A stretch of DNA of 13,247 nucleotides, taken from NCBI GenBank assembly GCA_003556525.1, contig PWRH01000099.1, forward strand, positions 1 through 13,247. The letters are read 5' to 3'. Position numbers and translations under genes: made by a program. The notes beneath the pieces were generated by a model. That model saw only the letters and a program-made list of their open reading frames with translations, ran no database searches and was not told the origin of the DNA. Below are positions 6,241 through 13,247 of the stretch, piece by piece. Source of the stretch: Candidatus Nealsoniibacteriota bacterium. GTDB lineage: Bacteria > Patescibacteriota > Minisyncoccia > Minisyncoccales > RBG-13-42-11. Numbering within the stretch: the first letter of the stretch is position 1; the number at the start of each line of letters is the position of its first letter.

Positions 6241-8613
6241 TTATTTTTTAGCCAGCATTAAAATAGTTTTAATAACCGTATCAGGGTTTAAAGAAATGCT
6301 TTCTATTCCCTCTTTCAGTAAAAATTCCGCCATCTCAGGATAGTCACTGGGTGCCTGGCCGCAAATTCCACAGTATTTTCTTTTCTTTCGGCAAGCCTTA
6401 ATTGTTTCTCTCAACATATGTTTGACCGCTTTATTTCTCTCGTCTCCAATATAAGCTATCTGAGCATTATCTCTATCCACCCCCAAAACAAGCTGAGTTA
6501 AGTCGTTTGAACCAATCGACATTCCGTCGAAAATCTTTAAAAACTCTTCAGCCAAAATAACATTGGAAGGAATTTCACACATAACATAAATTTTTAACCC
6601 GTCTTTACCTCTTTCAAGACCGAATTTTTTCATTAATGCCAAAACTGTTTTTCCTTCTTCAATTGTTCGGCAAAAAGGAACCATTAGAGAAATATTCTTA
6701 AGTCCGAAAATATCTCTGGCTCTTTTAATTGCTTGGCACTCCATTTCAAAAGCCGGCTCAAAATCTTTATCAAGATAACGACTTGCACCTCTAAAACCTA
6801 TCATTGGATTTTCCTCTTTATGTTCAAAAAGCTGCCCGCCAACCAAATTTTCATATTCATTTGATTTAAAGTCAGACAAACGAACAATTGCTTCTCTGGG
6901 ATAGAACGCAGCTGCAATTTGAGCCACCCCCTCAGCCAGCTCTTTAACGAAAAACTCTCTTTTATCTTCGTGCTCTACCGTAATATCAGCTATTTCTTTT
7001 TTTACTTTTTTATCTTTTATTTTTTTATAATGATAAAGCGCTAAGGGATGAACCCTGATTTTTTCGGTTATAATAAATTCTTGACGAGCCAAACCGACTC
7101 CGCTTACCGGTAAAAAAGAAGTTTTAAAGGCAATATCGGGCGCACCAATATTAACCATTATTTTTGTTCCCACCTTGGGCACCTTATCCAAATCGTATTG
7201 CTTAACCTCGAAAGAAATTTTGCCTTTAAAAATTCTTCCGTTAAGCCCTTGAGTGCAATCAATCGTCACTGTTTCTCCTGTTTTCAATAGTTGGCTTGCT
7301 TTTTTGGTCCCAATAATTGCCGGTATGCCCAGCTCTCTGGCAACAATTGCCGCATGAGCTGTTTTCCCTCCTTCATCGGTAACAATTGCCGAAGCGATTC
7401 TCATTGCCGGAAGCCAATCAGGGTCAGTCATATGGGTAACCAAAACTTCCCCTTTCTTAAATTCGGAAATCTTTGAAACGTCGGAAATTATCCTAACTTT
7501 ACCCTGGCCAATTTTATCACCAATAGCAATGCCGGTTAAAACCGGTGCTTTGGTTTCTTTTATTTTATATTCCTTAAAAGAACGGCCTTCTTGATTTTTT
7601 TGAGCATGAACCGTTTCCGGTCTTGCCTGAACAATAAACAACTGACCGGTTTTACCGTCTTTGGCCCATTCAATATCATGAGGCTTACCATAATGATTTT
7701 CAATCTCCATTGACCAGCGAGCCAAAGTTAAAATTTCCTTGTCCGATAAAGAAAATTTTAATTGATCTTTTTCCTGTACGCCAACTTCTTTTAGTCCGCT
7801 TTTTTTAGCAAAAATATATTTTTTTGTTTTTCTGCCCAGGTTTTTCAAAATAATCGATTTATAACCCTTTTTAAAAGTTGGCTTATGAACATAAAATTCG
7901 TCAGGAGTAACTTGGCCCTGAACAATCATTTCACCGACTCCCCAAATTGAATTAATTAAAACAACATCGGGAAAGCCTGTTTCAGTATCCAGGGTAAAAA
8001 TTATACCTGAAGAAGAAATATCACTTCTGACCATTTTTTGAACCCCGATTGAAAGAGCAAATTCAAAGTGAGATAGTTTTTTCTCTTCTCGATAAGCAAT
8101 AACTCTGTCGTTAAAAGAAGAAGCAAGACACTCCTTAATCGCTTTAAGTAAATCTTGTTTTCCTTTTATGTTTAAAAAAGTTTCGAATTGACCGGCAAAA
8201 GAATCTTTGGGAGCATCTTCAGCTACGCCTGAAGACCGGACAGCCACTTCACAATTTTTTCCATATTTCTTTTCCAATTCCACATAAGTTTGCTCAATTT
8301 CTTTTTTCAAGTCTAGAGGAAAGCTCCCTTTTAAAACAAGGTCTCTCGATTTTTTCCCTGTTTGTTGAAGGCTTTTAATGCTTTTTCGGTCAAATTTGGA
8401 GAAAATTTCCTTTAATTCATTTTCAAACCCGTTTTTTTCCAAAAAATGCCAATACGCCGAAGTGGTAAAGGCAAAGCCGTCGGGTATATTAATTTTCTTT
8501 TTCGACAACTGATTAAACATTTCTCCCAAAGAGGCATTTTTTCCGCCAACCAAAGGAATATCGTTTTTTGACAAATCCTTAAACCAAAGGATGAATTTTT
8601 TGTTTTTATTCAT
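6241..8613 (-). CDS. ppsA: Phosphoenolpyruvate synthase (pyruvate, water dikinase)
   Basis: This 790-residue enzyme converts pyruvate, ATP and water to PEP, AMP and phosphate, bypassing pyruvate kinase in the gluconeogenic direction. Residues 10-340 form the ATP-grasp domain, with VGGKNASLGEM near the start (22-32), AVRSSGVAEDAPKDSFAGQ (124-142) and the closing IEWAKDG...LFIVQARPET. The phosphohistidine swivel domain follows, with GGKTAHAAIVARELGIPA (415-432) carrying phosphorylated His420. The C-terminal PEP/pyruvate barrel ends in GICGQAPSDYPEMAEFLL (749-766) with catalytic Cys751 and then GIESISLNPDTV. Length matches PpsA rather than pyruvate phosphate dikinase (about 870). Its ATG overlaps the ackA stop (ATGA, 8610-8613), indicating translational coupling. 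In E. coli PpsA is controlled by a PEP synthase regulatory protein; no such gene is in this window. Confidence 0.95.
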   Translation of the reverse strand: MNKNKKFILWFKDLSKNDIPLVGGKNASLGEMFNQLSKKKINIPDGFAFTTSAYWHFLEKNGFENELKEIFSKFDRKSIKSLQQTGKKSRDLVLKGSFPLDLKKEIEQTYVELEKKYGKNCEVAVRSSGVAEDAPKDSFAGQFETFLNIKGKQDLLKAIKECLASSFNDRVIAYREEKKLSHFEFALSIGVQKMVRSDISSSGIIFTLDTETGFPDVVLINSIWGVGEMIVQGQVTPDEFYVHKPTFKKGYKSIILKNLGRKTKKYIFAKKSGLKEVGVQEKDQLKFSLSDKEILTLARWSMEIENHYGKPHDIEWAKDGKTGQLFIVQARPETVHAQKNQEGRSFKEYKIKETKAPVLTGIAIGDKIGQGKVRIISDVSKISEFKKGEVLVTHMTDPDWLPAMRIASAIVTDEGGKTAHAAIVARELGIPAIIGTKKASQLLKTGETVTIDCTQGLNGRIFKGKISFEVKQYDLDKVPKVGTKIMVNIGAPDIAFKTSFLPVSGVGLARQEFIITEKIRVHPLALYHYKKIKDKKVKKEIADITVEHEDKREFFVKELAEGVAQIAAAFYPREAIVRLSDFKSNEYENLVGGQLFEHKEENPMIGFRGASRYLDKDFEPAFEMECQAIKRARDIFGLKNISLMVPFCRTIEEGKTVLALMKKFGLERGKDGLKIYVMCEIPSNVILAEEFLKIFDGMSIGSNDLTQLVLGVDRDNAQIAYIGDERNKAVKHMLRETIKACRKKRKYCGICGQAPSDYPEMAEFLLKEGIESISLNPDTVIKTILMLAKK

Positions 8614-9632
8614 AATTTTTTTGATTTTTCCGCTATTAATAATTCTTCATTTGTTTCAATGAATAATATTTCGGTTTTTTTTATTATTTCAAAACCATTA
8701 ATAATCATTTTTCTTATTTTTGAAGAGCCCGACCCAATTGCTCCGGTAAAAATAAGTAAATCACAACCATTTAATAGGGCATAATAAGCGCCTATATATT
8801 TTTTAATCCGATAAATAAAAATTTTTAAGGCCAATTCGGCTTTTTTATTTCCGTTTTCAAATTCTTTTAAAACTTTTTTCATATCTGACAAACCGGATAC
8901 ACCTTTAACTCCCGATAATTTATTTAAAATTTTATCTATTTCAGAGACGGATAAATCCTTGCCGAGCTTGATTAAAATCCCCGGATCAATGTCTCCAATT
9001 CTGGTCATCATCATTAAGCCCTCCAAGGGAGTGAATCCCATTGAGGTATCAATGGCTTTTCCATTTTTAACCGCAGTAATCGAAGCGCCTCCACCCAAAT
9101 GACAACTGATAATTTTTAACTTGTTAAAAGGCTTTTTAATTTGCTTGGCTCCTGCCCTGCCAACATATTCATGAGAAATTCCATGAAAACCGAATTTTCT
9201 AAAATTATATTTTTTTGTTATTTTTTCAGGCAAAGGATAAGTATAAACTTCTTTGGAAAGATCTTTATAAAAGCCCGTGTCAAAAACAGCAACCTGCTTT
9301 ACTTTGGGAAAAACTTCAAAACTCTTCTCTATTCCCAAAATATTATAGGGATTATGGAGCGGAGCAAAATCCTTACATTTTTTAAGTTTTTTTAAAACTC
9401 TCTTTGTTACAACAACAGGATCCCTGAAGTTTTCTCCACCATGAACAAAACGATGACAAATTCTTTCAGTCTGATCTTTAAAAAAATTTAAGCTTTTAAG
9501 CTCGTGGTCCAAAACACCGGGATAATCTTTTTGTTTTTCAATTTTTCTTGACTTTTCAAGTATTGTTTTTAATTTACTGTCAAAAACCTTATATTTAAAA
9601 GACTGGGATCCGCAATTTAAAACTATAATCAT
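8610..9632 (-). CDS. ackA: Acetate kinase, compact form
   Basis: This 340-residue member of the ASKHA fold interconverts acetyl phosphate plus ADP and acetate plus ATP. Motifs in order: VLNCGSQSFK (4-13) with Asn6, HRFVHGGENF (60-69) with Arg61, APLHNPYNILGI (90-101), VAVFDTGF (114-121) with Asp118, FGFHGISHEYV (147-157) with His150, CHLGGGASI (177-185), DTSMGFTPLEG (195-205), TRIGDIDPG (210-218) with Arg211, and TNEELLIA (327-334) with the catalytic Glu. It is about 60 residues shorter than the usual 400, losing length in the N-terminal part and before TNEE. The usual FTxGIGENS loop reads FTGAIGSGSS (295-304), without Glu-Asn. The start is supported by AAGGAG 10 bases upstream, the best ribosome site in the window. 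It overlaps pduL by ATGA and ppsA by ATGA. Butyrate kinase is a less likely alternative, given the motifs and neighbours. Confidence 0.92.
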   Translation of the reverse strand: MIIVLNCGSQSFKYKVFDSKLKTILEKSRKIEKQKDYPGVLDHELKSLNFFKDQTERICHRFVHGGENFRDPVVVTKRVLKKLKKCKDFAPLHNPYNILGIEKSFEVFPKVKQVAVFDTGFYKDLSKEVYTYPLPEKITKKYNFRKFGFHGISHEYVGRAGAKQIKKPFNKLKIISCHLGGGASITAVKNGKAIDTSMGFTPLEGLMMMTRIGDIDPGILIKLGKDLSVSEIDKILNKLSGVKGVSGLSDMKKVLKEFENGNKKAELALKIFIYRIKKYIGAYYALLNGCDLLIFTGAIGSGSSKIRKMIINGFEIIKKTEILFIETNEELLIAEKSKKL

Positions 9633-10219
9633 AATATTATTTCTCCTTTTCCCTGTTTTTCCAAATTGGCTGCATTCCCTTCGTCAGTATCCAAGTGAAG
9701 GCAAGCCTTACAATTTTTTCCAAGCTGAACCCTTACATTGTGAAAAGTCAACGCACACAATCCACCCACTTTTACGGAAACAAGCATCTTGTGTTTAAGT
9801 CCTATTTTTTTTGCTTCATCAAAACTGTAATGAATATGTCTCCAATTATTAATAACCCCTTTTCTAATTTTAATCTTTCCTTTCGGGCCTATTAAGGTTG
9901 TTCCCGGGCTGCCTTCAAGGTCTCCTGAGTCCCTCACAGGAGTTTTTATCCTTAAAAAAACAGCATCTGTTTTCGATAGCTCCACCTGAGTTTGATCTCT
10001 AAATGGAAGTAATACTCTGCAGTTTAAACTTCTGCCGTTTTTTGATTCTATTTTTAAAACTTCTTTTGTCGCATACTCGCCCGGCTGCCAAAGGTCTTTA
10101 AGTTTTTTAAATTTATAGTTTTTACCAAACAGCTTATCCGAATCTTTCTCTGATAAATGAATATGGCGACCCGAAACTTGGATCGGAATTTTTTTTCCAA
10201 AAGAAGTTTTATTTTTCAT
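9629..10219 (-). CDS. pduL: Phosphotransacylase, PduL type (phosphate acetyltransferase)
   Basis: This 196-residue protein belongs to the PduL family, unrelated in sequence to Pta, and swaps CoA and phosphate on short acyl groups. Here the substrate is probably acetyl-CoA, because the next gene is acetate kinase. Family hallmarks are present: VSGRHIHLSEKD (15-26) with zinc-binding histidines, LWQPGEYATKEVL (43-55), FRDQTQVELSKTDA (73-86), PVRDSGDLEGSPG (94-106), NNWRHIHYS (124-132) and HLDTDEGNAANL (175-186). The N-terminus reaches RHIH after only 17 residues, so there is no obvious room for the encapsulation peptide of microcompartment PduL; a free cytoplasmic enzyme is inferred. The ATG at 10219 lies inside the end of acs (11-base overlap), and the stop overlaps the ackA start. 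No shell-protein genes are present. Confidence 0.93.
   Translation of the reverse strand: MKNKTSFGKKIPIQVSGRHIHLSEKDSDKLFGKNYKFKKLKDLWQPGEYATKEVLKIESKNGRSLNCRVLLPFRDQTQVELSKTDAVFLRIKTPVRDSGDLEGSPGTTLIGPKGKIKIRKGVINNWRHIHYSFDEAKKIGLKHKMLVSVKVGGLCALTFHNVRVQLGKNCKACLHLDTDEGNAANLEKQGKGEIIL
9643..9648 (-). promoter_or_regulatory. Ribosome binding site for ackA
   Basis: AAGGAG on the minus strand, within the last codons of pduL, with 10 bases between it and the ackA ATG (9630-9632). It confirms this ATG as the start and stands out because most other genes here lack such a site. Confidence 0.7.
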
Positions 10220-12146
10220 TGTTTCCGGCTACTTTATTTTTAAGCTTACTAACAATTTCGGAATTGGCCAAAGTGGAAAGATCTCCCAAATCTTCTCCTG
10301 TAAAAAGCTTTCTTAAAATACGGCGCATAATTTTTCCGGAACGTGTTTTTGGCAAATCATCAACCAAATAAACTTCTTTTGGCAAAGCAATCGGACCGAT
10401 TTCTTTTTTAATATAATCTACTACTTCTTTTTTAACCTCGTCTTCGCCCTTCTTTCCTTTATAAATTACAAAAACTATCGGCACCTCTCCTCTTATCTCA
10501 TCGGGAATTCCAATGGCTGCACACTCGGTAATATCGGGGTGCAAATTAACCGCAGCTTCCAACTCTCCTGTAGAAAGTCTATGCCCTGCCATTTTAATAA
10601 CATCATCAACTCTGCCAATAATCCTAATTAATCCGTTTTCATCCCTATAGGCAGCGTCACTTGTAAAATAAACTTTTTCGCCATAGTCTTTCCAATAGGT
10701 TTCCAAATATTTTTCCGGATTTTTATAAACTCCCCTCAATAAGCTTGGATTAAATGGCGGCAATAAAACCAAATTACCCTGTTTTCCTTGAGGGCAAATA
10801 TTTCCTTCTTCGTCAAAAATTTCAAAATTCATTCCGGGAAAAGGTAATCCGCTGAAGGCCGGCTTAAAGGGCCCTACTCCGGGTAAAGAAGTGATCAGTA
10901 TACCACCTGTTTCTGTTTGCCACCATGTATCAACAAGAGGACACCTTTCTTTTCCAACATTTTTAAAATACCAAAGCCAGGCTGAATCATCGATCGGCTC
11001 GCCAACAGAACCTAAAAGTTGCAAACTTTCAAATTTATATTTTTCAATAACTTCCAGCCCGTATTTTTCAAACATCCTAATTGCAGTGGGTGCGGTATAG
11101 AAAGTTGTTACTTTATTGTCTTCAATTATCTGAGCCCATCTGTCGGGATTTGGCCAATCCGGAGCTCCTTCAAAAATTAAAGTCGGTACTGTATTTAACA
11201 GTGGTGAATAAATAGTATAGGTATGGCCCGTTATCCAGCCGACATCCGAAGTACACCAAAGAATATCATCGTCTTTTAGGTCAAATATCCACTGACCGGT
11301 AAATTTTGCCTGAACAATATACCCTCCGCAAGTATGCATAATGCCTTTGGGCTTACCCGTACTTCCGCTGGTATATAAAATAAAAAACAAATCCTCGGAA
11401 TCCATTTCTTCAGCCGGACACTCGCCGGACTCCTGGCTTGATATTTCTTCAAACCATAAATCCCGACCCTCATCCCAATTAACAGGATTGCCCGCTCTTT
11501 TAACAACAATGACTTTCTCAACACTTGTATTATCAACCGCTTCATCCGCATTTTGCTTTAAACCAACCACTCCTCCTCTTCGATAATATCCGTCTGTTGT
11601 TATTAAAATCTTGGCTTCGGTATCTTGAAGTCTTACTTGTAATGCATGAGGAGAAAAAGCGGAAAAAACAACGGTATGAACAGCTCCTATTCTGGCACAA
11701 GCCAGCATTGAAATTATTACCTCGGGAATCATTGGCAAATAAATACCAACCCTGTCTCCTTTTTTTACTCCCAGTTTTTTCAAAGCATTGGCAAACTTAT
11801 TTACCTTTTCAAATAAATCTTTATAAGTAAAAATTTTCTGCTCTTCGTCAACCAGTTCCGGCTGCCAAATAATCGCATTTTTATCTTTTATTTTTTCCCA
11901 GCCCTGAGGATTTTTTTCAAAAATATTTTCCGTAATATTTATTTTGCCGCCGACAAACCATTTAACATAGGGCGGATTGTGCTCAAAAGTTTTTTCCCAT
12001 TTTTTTTGCCAACTTAAACTTTCCGCCAGCTTTTCCCAAAACTTAACCGGATCTTTTTCCGCCTCTTGATAAATTTCTCTATTGTTTATCAGGGCAATTT
12101 TTTTAAAATCTTCATTTGGATAATATAAGTCTCCTTTTTGATGCAT
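10209..12146 (-). CDS. acs: Acetyl-CoA synthetase (AMP-forming acetate-CoA ligase)
   Basis: This 645-residue enzyme makes acetyl-CoA from acetate, ATP and CoA through an acetyl-AMP intermediate, releasing AMP and pyrophosphate. The N-terminal region begins near 30 (AEKDPVKFWEKLAESLSWQKKW), as in true acetyl-CoA synthetases. The phosphate-binding loop is YTSGSTGKPKG (258-268). VDTWWQTETGG (405-415) is the acetate-pocket and adenylate motif; its Trp residues favour acetate over longer acids. The hinge region reads GRVDDVIKMAGHRLSTGELE (511-530). PKTRSGKIMRR (599-609) carries Lys605, the catalytic lysine that is acetylated by Pat-type enzymes in other bacteria. Length is normal (about 650). It is the first gene of the acetate/gluconeogenesis operon, preceded by an extended -10 promoter, and its last 11 bases overlap pduL. 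Propionyl-CoA synthetase is a less likely alternative. Confidence 0.95.
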   Translation of the reverse strand: MHQKGDLYYPNEDFKKIALINNREIYQEAEKDPVKFWEKLAESLSWQKKWEKTFEHNPPYVKWFVGGKINITENIFEKNPQGWEKIKDKNAIIWQPELVDEEQKIFTYKDLFEKVNKFANALKKLGVKKGDRVGIYLPMIPEVIISMLACARIGAVHTVVFSAFSPHALQVRLQDTEAKILITTDGYYRRGGVVGLKQNADEAVDNTSVEKVIVVKRAGNPVNWDEGRDLWFEEISSQESGECPAEEMDSEDLFFILYTSGSTGKPKGIMHTCGGYIVQAKFTGQWIFDLKDDDILWCTSDVGWITGHTYTIYSPLLNTVPTLIFEGAPDWPNPDRWAQIIEDNKVTTFYTAPTAIRMFEKYGLEVIEKYKFESLQLLGSVGEPIDDSAWLWYFKNVGKERCPLVDTWWQTETGGILITSLPGVGPFKPAFSGLPFPGMNFEIFDEEGNICPQGKQGNLVLLPPFNPSLLRGVYKNPEKYLETYWKDYGEKVYFTSDAAYRDENGLIRIIGRVDDVIKMAGHRLSTGELEAAVNLHPDITECAAIGIPDEIRGEVPIVFVIYKGKKGEDEVKKEVVDYIKKEIGPIALPKEVYLVDDLPKTRSGKIMRRILRKLFTGEDLGDLSTLANSEIVSKLKNKVAGNNEK

Positions 12147-12175
12147 ATTTTTTAATAATTTAATAATATTTTTTT

Positions 12176-12184
12176 ATTATATCA
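12176..12184 (-). promoter_or_regulatory. Extended -10 promoter for the acs operon
   Basis: The minus strand reads TGATATAAT (12184-12176), a perfect TATAAT with the TGn extension that can replace a -35 box. No good -35 is seen 17 bases upstream (TTTTAT). Transcription would start near 12169, giving a leader of about 22 bases before the acs ATG at 12146. The promoter lies just beyond the gap terminator. Confidence 0.55.
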
Positions 12185-12193
12185 AACACTTCT

Positions 12194-12229
12194 AAAAAAT
12201 AAAATACAGGGAAATAATCCCTGTATTTT
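12194..12229 (-). terminator. Intrinsic terminator of gap
   Basis: Bases 12201-12212 and 12218-12229 form a perfect 12-pair stem (AAAATACAGGGA/TCCCTGTATTTT) around an AATAA loop. On the minus strand the stem is followed by ATTTTTT (12200-12194), so it closes the gap transcript 17 bases after its stop codon and separates gap from the acs operon. On the plus strand the stem also ends in TTTT, but no gene reaches it from the left. Confidence 0.8.
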
Positions 12230-12245
12230 CAAATATTTATTCGGC

Positions 12246-13247
12246 TTATAATTTTTTGGAAATATATTCGGCAAAATCGGCCAAACGGCAAGCATAGCCC
12301 CATTCATTGTCATACCAAGCAAGCACTTTAACCAAATTTCCCTGAGCCATTGTCATTTCAAAATCAACCACCGAAGAATAAGAACTTCCTATATAGTCCG
12401 AAGAAACCAAAGGTGCGTCTTCAATACCCAAAATGCCTTCAAAATTCTTTTGTTTTGACGCTTTTTTAAACAAATAATTAACCTCTTCTTTGGATGTTTC
12501 TTTCTCTACGGAACAAATTAAATCAACAACCGAAACAGTAGGTGTGGGAACCCTTAAGGCGATTCCGTCAAGCTTTCCTTTTAATTCCGGAATAACATTG
12601 CCAATTGCTTTAGCCGCACCTGTGGTAGTTGGAATAATATTAATTGCGGCAGCTCTGGCTCTTCTTAGGTCTTTATGGGCCAAATCCAAAATCCTTTGGT
12701 CGTTCGTATAACTGTGGATCGTTGTCATAAAACCGTTAACAATGGTGTAGTTGTCGTGTAATACCTTGGCAACAGGAGCCAAACAATTCGTTGTACAAGA
12801 AGCCATATCTACAATATCATCTTTTTTCGGATCAAAATCTTCCTCGTTTATACCCAAAACATAAGAAGAGACTTTATCGGAATCTTTTGAAGGTGCGGAA
12901 AGAATGACTTTTTTGGCTCCTGCTTCCAAATGTTTTTTCGCTCCTTCGTAATCAGTAAATGCTCCCGAGCATTCCAAAACAATATCAACACCCAAATCTT
13001 TCCAGGGCAAAGAAGAAGGATCCCGTTCTTTAAATATTTTTATCTTGTTACCCTTTGAAAGACCGTTTATTAAGATTTCACCGTCACCTGCCTTAACATT
13101 TTTATTAAAGGTCGGATAAAGCGAATCATATTTTATAAGATGAACCAATGTTTTTGGATCTCCCAAATCATTAACCGCAACCAAATCCAAAGAAGAATGA
13201 TTATTCAAAATTCTTTTAAAAACAGGTCTACCAATTCGGCCTAAGCC
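12246..13247 (-). CDS. gap: Glyceraldehyde-3-phosphate dehydrogenase, 5' end beyond the window
   Basis: The frame is open to the right edge and gives 333 residues beginning GLGRIGRPVFKRIL, the cofactor-binding start of the family (canonical NGFGRIGR), so only about 6-8 residues are missing. A TTG at 13206-13208 is an internal Leu codon, not the start. The enzyme interconverts glyceraldehyde 3-phosphate and 1,3-bisphosphoglycerate. Counting visible residues, AVNDLGDP (24-31) has the Asp that favours NAD, ASCTTNCLAP (149-158) carries catalytic Cys151, and TTIHSYTNDQ (175-184) has His178. DLAHKDLRRARAAA (188-201) and the closing WYDNEWGYACRLADF are typical. The position after the NAD-selective Leu is Ala rather than the Pro of B. 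subtilis GapA, so cofactor choice is not certain. The gene is upstream of the acs operon on the same strand but has its own terminator. Confidence 0.95.
   Translation of the reverse strand, partial: GLGRIGRPVFKRILNNHSSLDLVAVNDLGDPKTLVHLIKYDSLYPTFNKNVKAGDGEILINGLSKGNKIKIFKERDPSSLPWKDLGVDIVLECSGAFTDYEGAKKHLEAGAKKVILSAPSKDSDKVSSYVLGINEEDFDPKKDDIVDMASCTTNCLAPVAKVLHDNYTIVNGFMTTIHSYTNDQRILDLAHKDLRRARAAAINIIPTTTGAAKAIGNVIPELKGKLDGIALRVPTPTVSVVDLICSVEKETSKEEVNYLFKKASKQKNFEGILGIEDAPLVSSDYIGSSYSSVVDFEMTMAQGNLVKVLAWYDNEWGYACRLADFAEYISKKL

Noticed and set aside
11276..11551. 91-residue minus-strand frame inside acs
   Set aside because: It overlaps the acs adenylation motif region in another frame; acs is intact across it, so there is no frameshift.
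9629..12146. Microcompartment locus, suggested by PduL
   Set aside because: No shell proteins, aldehyde dehydrogenase or encapsulation peptide are present; the neighbours are central metabolism genes.
12246..13208. TTG at 13206-13208 as the start of gap
   Set aside because: The frame continues upstream through GLGRIGRPVFKRI, the conserved cofactor-binding start, to the window edge.
1..13247. Alternative genetic code with UGA reassigned, as in some Patescibacteria
   Set aside because: All conserved proteins read full-length without in-frame UGA, and UGA serves as the stop of pduL and ackA.
1..13247. Mobile element or phage region
   Set aside because: No transposase, integrase, inverted-repeat-bounded gene or phage gene is seen; apart from the palindromic array the content is housekeeping.

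Overview
The window comes from an AT-rich bacterial genome with compact, nearly gapless gene packing. Most start codons have no visible Shine-Dalgarno sequence (ackA is the clear exception). The gene content, the shortened enzymes and this compaction suggest a streamlined, fermentative lineage. Candidatus Patescibacteria (CPR), Parcubacteria-like, is my best guess, inferred without any marker-gene phylogeny. All genes read cleanly in the standard code with no in-frame UGA.

Left part (1-1740): a minus-strand gene starts at 53 and runs off the left edge. Divergent from it is a two-gene plus-strand unit, rpmE (ribosomal protein L31) then prfA (peptide chain release factor 1). The 302 bases between the divergent genes hold a candidate promoter for each direction, a terminator-like hairpin, and a mosaic array of about six short perfect or near-perfect hairpins (171-348). 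The array sits between two copies of an 11-base repeat and forms most of the predicted rpmE leader. A strong bidirectional terminator (1706-1737) separates prfA from the convergent minus-strand genes.

Central part (1752-12146, all minus strand, so transcription runs right to left): acs, pduL, ackA, ppsA, fbp, a long class II aldolase, then rplY (bL25) and a coiled-coil lytic transglycosylase. The first six are joined by 4-11 base overlaps or gaps of 7-18 bases and look like one operon for acetate activation/fermentation and gluconeogenesis. ACS makes acetyl-CoA from acetate; PduL plus AckA interconvert acetyl-CoA and acetate with ATP gain; PEP synthase turns pyruvate into PEP; aldolase and fructose-1,6-bisphosphatase finish the upper gluconeogenic arm. 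An extended -10 promoter lies before acs. A near-consensus promoter before rplY suggests that rplY and the transglycosylase are also transcribed separately.

Right edge (12246-13247): gap (glyceraldehyde-3-phosphate dehydrogenase), lacking only its first few codons and closed by its own hairpin terminator. It fits the same carbon pathway as the operon downstream.

The most unexplained item is the hairpin array upstream of rpmE: arm sequences change between copies while pairing and loops are kept. The most interesting physiological point is a single operon holding both acetate-consuming (Acs) and acetate-producing (PduL/AckA) enzymes beside gluconeogenic enzymes.
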